Positions 23,570-35,900 of a stretch of DNA of 64,000 nt are shown here, in pieces. How positions within the stretch are numbered: position 1 is the first letter of the stretch; each line of letters begins with the position of its first letter. The notes beneath the pieces are model-generated. The model searched no databases, was not told the origin of the DNA, and saw only the letters and a list, made by a program, of their open reading frames with translations. Position numbers and translations under genes: made by a program. The DNA lies in contig NC_134847.1 in assembly GCF_965363235.1 (NCBI RefSeq), positions 52,018,805 to 52,082,804 of the forward strand. The letters are read 5' to 3'. The stretch is from Mytilus galloprovincialis (Eukaryota > Mollusca > Bivalvia > Mytilida > Mytilidae).

Positions 23570-23745
23570 ATGTAAAGATGCATCTGTCAGCAGTGACATA
23601 CATTTCATGCATGATTGACCTTAATGTAAAAATGCATTAGTCAGCAGTGACATACATTTCATACACCAATGACCTTACAATCACTAAATGTTAAGATGCA
23701 TCTGTCAGCAGTGACATACAATTCATGTAACATTGACCTGAAGTT
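23570..23745. repeat. ~60-70-bp tandem repeat, three copies
   Basis: GTCAGCAGTGACATACATTT (second and third copies slightly varied) recurs three times together with AAGATGCATCTG and TTGACCT. It lies about 140 bases beyond the phosphatase stop codon, within the probable 3' untranslated region. Confidence 0.85.
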
Positions 23746-23879
23746 TTCATTCTACCTAATTGAACTAGAGTACATCTTGTGTAGTTATACAGCATATAAA
23801 AGCATGTTTTAATTTGTTGCACCATATTTGATTAGCACATGTTATATATACACTGGAATGAATAATGATAATGAATTCA

Positions 23880-23935
23880 TCATAATTCTGTCTGAAGTGG
23901 TCCAAGTTTGGTATTTTCATACAGGTCATCAGGTT
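23880..23935 (-). CDS. RPTP last exon: YEN tail and stop
   Basis: Acceptor TTTTCTTTTCAG; entered in phase 1, it reads (E)[17 protein letters not shown] and then TGA. YEN is the conserved tyrosine motif of R3 phosphatase tails, which Src-family kinases phosphorylate and SH2 adaptors bind (known in the family). The final T-E-L matches a class I PDZ-binding motif. The exon is separated from the PTP domain by a 4.3-kb intron that holds a Helitron-like element. Confidence 0.85.
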
Positions 23936-26900
23936 CTGAAAAGAAAAAAAAGATACAGTGTGAGTGCATTGCATGAAAAATAAATTGTACATGCATGGTA
24001 GCAAAGACAACGTAAATTATACATATACTGTGGATTCATTTATTTTCATGGATACCAATTTTCGTGGATTGAGGAAAACTTTCATGTTCCTGGATATTTA
24101 AATTCGTGGATTTGCTGAAGTCTGCATACATGTCTATAGAAAATTTGTAATTCGTCATACATTTAACTTCGTGATTCATCTGTGCCAACGAAATCAATGA
24201 AAATTGGTATCCCACGAATAATAATTAATCCACAGTACATCCTGAGAAATAATGAAGCATCTCCGAGAATTGCAATTATTATAGTGTTTTGATATGATTT
24301 TTGACAGGGTCACTGTGAACCTTGTTTCTGACAAACAGAAATTGACTTGATCAGTGAGATTTTGCCCCTTTTTTAATCTCACAACTAGAGGGTCCAAGGA
24401 CCCTGTGTCGCTCACCTGATATTTTTATTTACAATTGATGCATGATAAATGCAACTGTTGTACTGTCGTTTAGTTTCAGAGATATAATACTAAAAAGTGC
24501 GTTTGAAACCTATGTTTTATTTCAGCCATGTGGGCAGGCAGGGTCATCATACACAGTGGTCCCTGGATATCCTAGTGGTGATTTAAACCAAGTTTGTTGA
24601 AATTTGACAGTTGTTTCAGGGGAGAATTTTGTAAAATTTATCTAACGAGAAATGCAAAGTAATGAGAAAGTTGTGAAGTTGTTTTGTTGTTGCGCAACCC
24701 CCCCCCGCTCCCCCTTTGCCAAAAAAACCAAAAAGGTAATAAAAAATTATCATATAAGGGCAATCTATCCTATTAATGATTTCTGCAAAATTCAGTTGAT
24801 TGTGCAAGGGTTGTATAGCCAGCTGAGGTCGTTAAAAACTCTCTTTTGTTGTTGCAGATAGATTTTGACCTGATAAACAATTTTACCACATGTCAGATTT
24901 GCTCTAAATGCTTTGGTTTTTGAGTGATAAGCCAAAAACTGCATTTTACCCCTAAGTTCTATTTTTAGTCATGGCGGCCATCTTGGTTGGTTGGCCAGGT
25001 CACCGGACACACTTTTTAAACTAGATACCCAAATGATGATTGTGGCCAAGTTTGGTTTAATTTGGCCCAGCAGTTTCAGAGGAGAAGATTTTTGTAAAAG
25101 ATTACTAAGATTTACGAAAAATGGTTAAAAATTGACTATAAAGGGCAATAACTCCTAAAGGGGTCAACAGACCATTTTAGTCATGTTGACTTATTTGTAG
25201 ATCTTACTTTGCTGAACATTTTTGCTGTTTACAGTTTATCTCTATCTATAATAATATTCAAGATAATAACCAAAAACAGCAAAATTTCCTTAAAATTACC
25301 AATTCAGGGGCAGCAACCTATCAACGGGTTGTCCGATTCATCTCAAAATTTCAGGGCAGATAGATCTTGACCTGATAAACAATTTAACCACAGTCAGATT
25401 TGCTCTAAATGCTTTGGTTTTTGAGTGATAAGCCAAAAACTGCATTTTAACCCTATGTTCTATTTTTAGCCATGGCGGCCATCTTGGTCGGTTGGGCGGG
25501 TCACCGGACACAATTTTTAAACTAGATACCTGAATGAAGATTGTGGCCAAGTTTGGTTTAATTTGGTCAAGTAGTTTCAGAGGAGAAGATTTTTGTAAAA
25601 GATAACTAAGATTTACGAAAAATGGTTAAAAATTGACTATAAAGGGCAATAACTCCTAAAGGGGTCAACAGACCATTTTGGTCATGTTGACTTATTTGTA
25701 GATCTTACTTTGCTGAACATTTTTGCTGTTTACAGTTTATCTCTATCTATAATAATATTTAAGATAATAACCAAAAACAGCAAAATTTCCTTAAAATTAC
25801 CAATTCAGGGGCAGCAACCTATCAACGGGTTGTCCGATTCATCTCAAAATATCTGGGGAGATAGATCTTGACCTGATAAACAATTTTACTTCAGTCAGAT
25901 TTGCTCTAAATGCTTTGGTTTTTGAGTTATAAGCCAAAAACTGCATTTTACCCCTATGTTCTATTTTTAGCCATGGCAGCCATCTTGGTTGGTTGGGCGG
26001 GTCACCGGACACAATTTTTAAACTAGATACCCTAATAATGATTTTGGCCATATTTGGTTAAATTTGGCCCAGCAGTTTCAGAGGAGAAGATTTTTGTAAA
26101 AGTTAACGACGACGGACGCAGGACGCCGGACGCCAAGTGATGAGAAAAGCTCACTTGGCCCTTCAGGCCAGGTGAGCTAAAAATATATGAATCAACAGTA
26201 GCTATAGTTCCATTAACAAATTCATTTGACTCAAAACAGATACAATGTAACAGTGAAACAACAGCCAACAGCCAAAAGACAACAGCCGACAGTATATACC
26301 TACCAACCAGTATTCAAATAAAAAATGTTTAATTGTGAACATTTTATTGAAAAAAAATCACAAGGAATAATGTCACCCTATAAAGGCATATTTTTCGACT
26401 CGTAGCTGACTAGTCAGTGCTCAGTACATGCAAAGTTCTAAGCAAATAAGCTGCAGATATCAATTGTCAAGTCTTTGGTTTGACACTATGACTTCCCATA
26501 CTCAACATGTGAACACTTCCATTATGACACAGTGGATTTTCAACAAAAATTGTCTGCAATTCTCAGCATAGAGCAAAAATTGGAATATTTTTAACTAACA
26601 TATCAGATCAAGAGAGGATATAGGAAGAAATTAACAAAACTTTACTGATCATGCACTTTCAACCTTTGAATAAGAAATCTTTTTGAAGAAAAAGGTTTAA
26701 ATATATTTTACTCACGTCTACAGTGAACACTCGTCGTCGTCTTAACAAAAAATTAGGTTTTTTTTCAGTCTTATTAGTTTAAACATATTTATTTATAGTG
26801 GATTGGAAAACAAGTTATTACACTTATATATCAATCCTTTTCCACTTTGCTAGTGCAAGTGCTGCCTTGTAGCAGCATGCATTAGCCTGTCTTTTTCTAA

Positions 26901-29900
26901 ATCTACAACGGTGTCTTTTACGTGCAATAGATATTGCTCTCTCTTAACACAGGTCAGCCATTTATCATCCCTTCTGAGATTATAATAGTTTCTCAAGACC
27001 ATACTCGCAAATGGTGTAAAAGGAGAGCCTAATTTTAAGTCCCTGAAAGTTTCTCCCCAAAAACAGATATCGAACCAGGAACCTTTGTGTTTTTAGTCTT
27101 ATGTGCTAACCACTTCACCACGGCTCTGTTTCAGTCTTATTCTGCTTTCTATCATTCAAACTTAACCAAACAAAATCAGTGAGTAAAAATAAATTAAGTG
27201 AAAGTGACCTACACATTATCATTACATTGAAAAATTGCAAACATACAAAGTGCTTTCCTAAATTATATCTTCATCAGGTACGCTAAGGATCACATAATTT
27301 AGAAGACAATGCCAGTAATGGCAGTAGGGAAGTAAATTTCCAATAGTAAAGTATAGGCATTTTCATCTGAGCATACTGGTAAATTGTCATACACAGGTGA
27401 GTGAAACAGTAATTGTAAAAGATGCAATCAGGTGTAAAAAATCACATGACTCTCATTCTTTATATATTTATTATACTGTGTTATAAAATTTCCAGGAATA
27501 TAGTTATCATGGTTATTAGATAATAGTTATCATGGTTATTAGATAATAGTTATCATGGTTATTAGATAATAGTTATCATGGTTAGTAGATAATAGTTATC
27601 ATGGTTATGAGATAATTAAAGTTCTAGGAATATTTATCATATGATCAAAGTTCTAGTAATATATACTACAATATCCAAAATCATTTCAAGCTATGATTCA
27701 TTAATTGCATGCAGTAATAAAGGTGCAATCAGGTGTAAGAAATCTTTCTCTGAAGGAACAAATATTATGAAACAACATGATGTTTTAGTTCTAGGAAAAT
27801 ATCTTATGAAGGTGTAATGTTTGTTCTGAAGAACTATTATCTATAGTCTTGTTCCAGGGGTAACAAGTATATTGTGGAACAAATATATAATATGTTGTCA
27901 GAACCTTTACCAGGATGACAGAATAATACATTGATTTATTGATTTATTGGTATTTAATGCCACTTTCAACACTATTGTATTACTTTTTGGTGGTCAATTG
28001 TTATTGGTGGAGGAATTTTCGAGTGCCCTGAGAGATCCTACTTATCACCTTCAGTAGGAAAACTGACAATCCTAATTAATTAATGCAGTCCAGTGCACCT
28101 ACAAACTCTCATCTGTAGTGTTGACAGGCTAGTGATACAGTAGTTTTACTTCATAAACCACATAGCCACCGAAGCCCATTACAAAACAATACATTGTACT
28201 TACCATAAGCTAAATTATCAATACAGACTTCTCCATTTTCTTCAGGATTCTGTAACTTTCTCTTCCTTTCTACTATTTCTGAGAGACAGTCATGGATAAA
28301 AGCATATTGTGCCTACAATGAAACATTTATCATAAGAGAACACAGTCTTTTCAATATATTATCTTCACATGTTTACTATCAGTGTTTCTGTTCCTCTTCT
28401 GGTTGAAGGGCTCTAATTAAACCATTTGCCCTATGGATTTATAAATATAAAATCAAAAATATGTGTCTATGGGACACGATGCATTGCTTGCACAATCATA
28501 TTTCCAAGTCAGGAATATGACAGTTCTTGTCCATTCGTTTTAGATGCGTTTTGTTATTTGATTTTGCCATGTGATTATGGACTTTCCAAATTGATTTTTC
28601 TCTGAGTTCAGTATTTTTGTGATTTTACTTTTTACATGTTCAGTGAACTGGTAAAAATAAATCAGTGTCAAAACCAAAAACTTTTAAATAGATCAGATTA
28701 TGAACAATTATTATAATACGTTTCAAGCTGATGTGACTCTCAAACTGATAAATCTGAAATACATTTTGTCACGAGTAACGAAATATTAAAATTTGAAAAG
28801 TATTGGATCAAGATATCTGGATTTATTGCACTGAAATTACATTGTGTATCATTTCCAAATTAATCAAGGACCAAAATTTCTGATAACAAAAGTGAAAAAA
28901 AATAAAAAATTGTTTGGTTAAACTGTGACTGTAACATACCACCCTCCTTTTAACACATTTTAGCCCTCATACTTCTCAAAATCAATTACCAGATTTCCAT
29001 AGGTATAAACAAAAGTAAAAGCACTAGAAAAAAATTAACAGAACCAAAGAATATTAAGATTTTAATTTATCACTTCAGCAAGTTCATTCAATCGGAAGTA
29101 AATATTTCTCCTTAAAAAAACTAGGACTTTATTCTTCTGTTCATCCAAATTAATCAATTGATGGTTGGTTGTTCAAAGAGAAATTCCAAATTTAAATGGC
29201 TAGGTAAAGACCAACAGATTCTGGAGAAAAGGTTTATTTCCTTTGGCATACATTTTTCTCCTATCACTTTCATCAGACAAAATAGGGAAAAAACAGAGAT
29301 CTCAAATTAAATCCAATAGCAACTTTTTGGTGTACACTTTTGAAAATTCCACACGGAATGCATTAGATTCTGAAAAGATCAAATTATCCATCGTCACTGT
29401 AAGTCAGAATATTACACAAAAGAATACAAGCATAGTACCAACCCATGTTTGCACCATTGTTGTTCTATGGTCTCTCATCTGTATCACCCAGTCAAATATG
29501 TCTACTTGTGACGACAAGTCATGGTCTTCAACATACTGCATAAGGTAGTCTACAGTAATAAATGTACCAGTCCTACCAACACCAGCACTGAAAAAGTATT
29601 GTTTCTGAGTTAATAAACATTCAACTACACTTAAATGTTTCTTATTCATATAATAATATCCAATTATTCAAAAGAAACTCAATTCTATGATCTGCATACT
29701 AACCTACAACGAGAGACTGTAGTACTTTTAGAATTAGGTCATTGTGACCTACATTCAAACCTCCAATATGACTGTAGGACCTATATAACTAGATTAAAGT
29801 GACCTACATACTAACCTCCAATGTGACTTTAGGACCTTTAGAATTAGATAATAAGACCTACATACTTACCTACAATATTTGACTGTTAAACCTTTTGATT

Positions 29901-32900
29901 TAGGTCATTGTGACCTACATACTAACCTACAATGTGTGACTGTACCTTTAAAATTAGGTCATTGTTACCTAAATACTAACCTAAAATGTGTGACTGTAGG
30001 ATGTTTATAATTAGGTCATTGTGACCTACATACTACCCTACAATGTGTGACTGTAGGACGTTATAATTAGGTTATTGTGACCTACATACTTACCTCCAAT
30101 GTGACTGTAGGACCTTTAGAATTAGATAAAAGTGACCTACATACTAACCCACAATGAGTGACTGTAGTATCTGTATAATTAGATTATAGTGACCTACACA
30201 TTTACCTCTAATGTGACTGTAGAAACTTAAGAATTAGATAAAAGTAACCTACATACTTACCTCCAATGTGTGACAGTAGGATCTCTAGAAATAAATCATT
30301 GCTACATACAAAATACTTAATTTTTCCTTGGTGATAATAATAACCTGCAATGTGTGATTGTATGACCTTTAGAATTAGGTCAGTGTTACCTACATACTAA
30401 CCTACAATGTGTGACTGTAGGACCTTTAATATCAGGTGTGATATGTTGTCGCACTGTAGTAATGAATTCAATTAATGTTGTAGTCTCTACTTTGGCTGAA
30501 AAATCTGGCCACTCTAAAAAGTGGAAATGCTTTACTACCCTCTTTTCATCTCCCTGTAAAAATGAAACATACAAAATTTAGTTAAAAAAAATTATTTATT
30601 GGTAACAGAATTAACCCTAAACAAAACTTTCAAAACTTTTTTTTTTTAAAACAAAATAAAAGCTTTAAAAATGGGTGATCAAACAACATACTTTATACTT
30701 AAAATGTATTCCAACTGAATCTTTAGTATCAGGTGCAAGATCTAGATCATTCTAACCTACATACTAACCTATATGTGTGACTGTATCTTTAACAGATGGC
30801 TGGAAATTCATTAAAAATGTTCACTGATACAATGAATCAATTGGTTAGGATAAATACAGTACAAAATAGCTTATATGTGATTTGCATCTCTTAAAATACT
30901 TGAATGTGTATGGTCTGTTTTATAATTCGATAAAAGGTGAAAAAAAACTAGAGAATATCGACTGTAGATCACAACTGTCTTTTCACACAAGTATGTTCAC
31001 AGCAGGTTTTATCTACAAATGATTGAACAGTGATATCACATATCAGACATGATTGCCATGATTCTAGTACCATATTTGTAAAAAAACCAACTAATTCCAC
31101 TTACCAGACAAACATCCATGATATGAATATCATATTTTCCCATGTTTGATACAGAGGTAACATTGACCATTAGATCGTTGTAACACTTTGGTTCATTGGC
31201 TGCATGTGGCCAGTAATGTTCACATTTATCCTGAAAAATAAATTATACATTTTTATTATTAGAATTTACCTGTAACACGCGTCAAAAAATAAGAAAATGT
31301 CATTGGTGATAAAACTCCTCCACATTCAGAAATTAATACCATGCTTTATGTGACATATTTTTATTTTGTAAAACGTTCAATTTTGTAACTGCTAGACCAA
31401 TAAAATTGTTTTAAAGCATGATTTTGTTGTCAAAGAGAGAAATTTTGACCTTACTCACAGGTTATATGCCTAGAGAAGAGATTTCTTTTTTTTACTTCCT
31501 CCTTTATCAATTCAAAAATTTTGCCAATTGTAATCTAACCAGAATAAGATGGAAACTACATCTGTTCAACATCACTTATACAACTGGATACTAAATATTA
31601 TTACAATGTCAATGTATATGTGTTCCGTCTAACAACAATCCAGGAAACACAATTATAAACAATGTCCTAATATCAGTTCCTGCTGGAACAATGATATTCT
31701 ATAACCTTTATTTTGTTAAGAACACATACTGTAATATTCCTTCCAGTGGTAAAATATTAGAGAATATTTCTTCCTCTTAGAACTTCTATTATGATACCTA
31801 CCATGTTATTTTCACTACACTTTGTTAACATGACTATGATGGACACACTTTGTTCCCATATCATCCTCCAAAAATCATTAGCTGTACCTGGTAATGGTCC
31901 CTGGCTAGCTATAAACTCCTTACCATAGGTATAGCCCTACAAAAAAAATATTCTTATGTTAAGTAACAATTTAAGTATGAAATTTCAAAAGATAGTCTCA
32001 GAATTTACTACAACTCTTGTATGTTTTTTTTCCCTTCATTTATATGTTTCAGAGTTTAGTGTGATGTCCCTTTTCACTGAACTAGAAAACATTTTTGTTC
32101 AGGGGCCAGCTGAAGCCTCTTAAATAATTTCCCATTTTGTTTCTTTTGAAAATTTCCCATTTTGTTTTCCTTTCAATAGTTTTACATTTTGTTATACTTT
32201 TTATAGCTTACATTACACATTATGGATTTTGCTCATTGTTAAAGGCCATACTACATATAGTTGTCCTAGTTGTTTTTATAAGGATTTATACAAACAGTTT
32301 ATGCTGTTAAACTATAAGCTCCAAACATTTCATTTATTCTGTAGCTTTCTAAACAGACAAGACAACTAAAGAAAAGTATATTTCAAAGAAAAAGCACATT
32401 AATAACACTTCGAAAAAACAAATATAAAACAAGAATATGTCCCTTGTACATGGATGCCCCACTAGCACTCTCATTTTCTATGTTCAGTGGACTGCAAAAC
32501 TGGGGTAAAAACTCTATTTTGGCATTAAAATCATAATGATTATATCATAGGGAATATGTGTATTAAGTTTCAAGTTGATTGAACTTCAACTTCATCAAAA
32601 ACTACCTTGACTGGAAACATTTACATGAAGTGGGACGGACGGAAGAAAGAATGGATGCACAGACCAAAAAACATTATAAATTTAAATATGTACAACTTAC
32701 AGGTATATAATTAGCATTAATATAATCTGACGAATCTTCCTCGTCTACCATTGGAGCTAAGATTACCCTGCTGTGGTCATCTGAAAATATAAGTATACAT
32801 AAACTGCTTGACTAATACTAAAATTGTATTCATAATAATTATCATTTACTCTTTTTCACCATTGTTATATCTACTGTGGATTCAATAATATTTGTTGAAT

Positions 32901-35900
32901 ACCAATTTTCATGTATTATTTTATGGGTACAAGGGAATTACAAATTTTCAAAAGGAATATATGCAGACTTTGTCAAAACAACAAAATTAAGTTTTCCTCA
33001 AACCACGAAAATTGGTACCCACAAAATAAATGAATCCACAGTGTGTGAAAAGAGTTAATTATTTTAAAACAAGGTTTCCTGGAACTATAATTTCAAATTT
33101 TGGTTTTTTTTTTCATTGGTTTTAATTCCAGAAAACTGCATACCTAATTTTCAAGAAGGAATTCCAGTATGCAGAGGCCATTATATTTATAGTCCTTGAG
33201 AAATACTTACAAGGTAATATATTGGTGTATCTATTCTTTGGCTTGTTTTCGTCAAGGTTAGCAGAATTAGTTGTGTGTCTTGGACTCAACTGCTTTAAAT
33301 CCTGTAAGATAAAGACCTCAATTAAATTGATGCAAGGTTATCTTACTTTCAGTTATAAGACAATACATCCTATATACTTTAGACAGTCTAATCTTATTGT
33401 CTTGAACTCCCCTTACGTGAAATCATGCAAGAGTCAAATTATTCATGCTGTCACAACATTGAAATAGACGAAATAGACATTACTTTATATAAATTTGCAT
33501 TGTTTGAGTCAAATCTTGCCTGACTCATACTAAATACACAACTCCAATAGTTTAATATAAACAATGTATATTTTGTCTTATATATATGTAGAAATTTTCC
33601 ATATTTGTCAAAAATTGTCATGGGATTAAATGCTTATTGACAATATGCCTGTAACCCGGTAAACAACATTTTTGTATATTTATTACTTAATTGTATGGTT
33701 AGATTTCTCTACCATCTACCTTTTCTATGCTCAAATAAATACAATTTGTCTTTAACATCAAAGAGATTGTCTGAAATATTATGCCAAGAGAGGTGATGAA
33801 TTGTTTAGTGTAACTTTTTGTTACGCTTTGGTCAGAATAAAACAAATAGTGTAGACTAAGAAAAGTACAAAAATACAGTATTTAAACAGTGTTTCAAAAG
33901 AAATGAATTATATCAACGTACAAAGCAGGATTAGTTAAACAAAATGCAGAAATCTATATATGCAATTGCAAACAATTTGTGAAGGAAAATCAGTACTAAA
34001 ATTATATTAGTGTGAGTTTTTATAATTAAAAACCCAGTATCGTCTAATTTTCACATTAATAAAATAATCACAAAAAAATTATGAATTTGCAGTACTATTA
34101 AATAAGCAGCTGCATCATGAGTGCATAATAAGCTTGTCGCTTTTTCAAAGAATAAAGTTCAATAACTTCTCAATGTCATTTCAGAAATTCATAAAAAAAA
34201 GTAAAGGGAGGTTATATAAATTGATATAATCCAGTCACCAAAGTTTCATAATAACTGCTGAAAAGCACTTTAAAGATATTGTCAGAAAACTGGAAAATCC
34301 CCCTTTTAAATGACTAATACCCCATAACTTGGAAACATAAACCTTAAATTTATAAAAGTCGAAAGGGACCTCATGTTATCAGATATAAACAATTCATCAA
34401 AGTTTCTTAAAAATTGGTGAAATTGTTTTTGAGTTACTGTCTGAAAACTGGATAAATTCCCCCTTTTCAGTGAAAAATAAAACATAAAATCTAAAATTTA
34501 TAAAAAAACAAAAGGGAGCTCATATTAATAGATATAAACAATTCACCAAATTGTCATGCAAATTGGTTAAAGCATTTTAGAGTTACTGTCTTCTGACATG
34601 TTGATGACGGACGGAGAGATGGACAATGGTATACCATAATACGTCCCAAAAACCGGCAGATAAAAATATAAAATTTTTTTGACTTACTTCATACTCTCCA
34701 ATGAAGAGTCTGTTGTCGTCTGCATGGTACTTTCTCAGGAAGTCACGGATGGCACTCAATACAATAGGTCTGAAACAAAACAATTAAAAAATTACAAAGC
34801 AATCATTGATTGATCAAGTCAGTGAAATAAATTATAAAAAAAATCATTACTAACCTACCCAATTTTTCCAACAATGTAACAAGAACCTAATTTTTTATTC
34901 TATTTAGCCTAAGTAATGTCTTAAAATATTTAGGATTTTCATTTAAGTCACATGTATACTGTATATTTCATAACCATTCAACCTAGCTGCGGGATTAAAA
35001 CTCAAACCTGAAAATCAAATGCTTTTTTACTAAATAAAATGAACATTTATGTTTTCTTACCATTTTCAAGGGCAACAACTCATGAACAGTTTGAAAGTTG
35101 CAATTTAGCCATATTTCATTATAATTATTTCTCATACAAAAAAAGGATATTGAGTGTTAAAGAAAATGTATCATAAAACATGCATTAAATAAAAGAAACA
35201 AAGGCAGCAGATGCATGCGTTTCTGAAGCAAACTTTCCATTTCAGCAAAAAGACCAAAATTTTAAATCTAGAAATACCTATATAAAAACTAGGACATGAA
35301 ATGCCCAAATGCTCTCATGAAGGTAAAAAGAATCAATGTGCTTGCAAGCACTGAAGGATAACGATTGCTTTAATTTATCAGTGGGAAGTAAAATTTAACA
35401 TTGCATTCTATAAAGCATTGGTTGTAGTTGATTTTACTATTATGGTCAAAGAAAGAGTACTCCAATTTTAAAGTTGAAAATGACAACATTGATATTTTTA
35501 AAACAGATATTAAATTCCTGTACCTTGCACAAATTATGTAATATTTGTGTTAAGTATACCATCATTTTGTAACATGAATATCTGATTATATATTTCATTG
35601 ATAAACTTCAGGAGAGTTCATGGATAGGATGTATAGAATTTTATGATCAATGCACTATATTTTGTTTATATACTGCAGCTGTGCTATTTGAGCAGTCAAA
35701 TTGCATTGACCGTATATTCATATGTCATATACAGTCACTGACCGTATATCACCTTGTTTATGACGTTGACAATGTGTTTCCGTAGAGTTTTATTTATGAC
35801 GTCAATGAAACATACAGGTTCGCGGCAATTTTACGTTGTCAGCTCACAATTAAAGAATGACGGTTTTTACCCTAAATACTTCATTTTGAACAGTTATAAG

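Noticed and set aside
23570..23745. CRISPR-like direct repeats
   Set aside because: Three diverged copies with unequal spacing in a eukaryotic gene; an ordinary tandem repeat.
24652..24861. 69-codon frame on + and its antisense
   Set aside because: Lies in the first part of the Helitron-like element; the similar frames at 25338 and 25839 recur with its ~501-bp unit.
29243..29548. Plus-strand 101-codon frame
   Set aside because: Antisense to the phosphatase exon 29443-29587, whose minus-strand reading is a textbook PTP motif.
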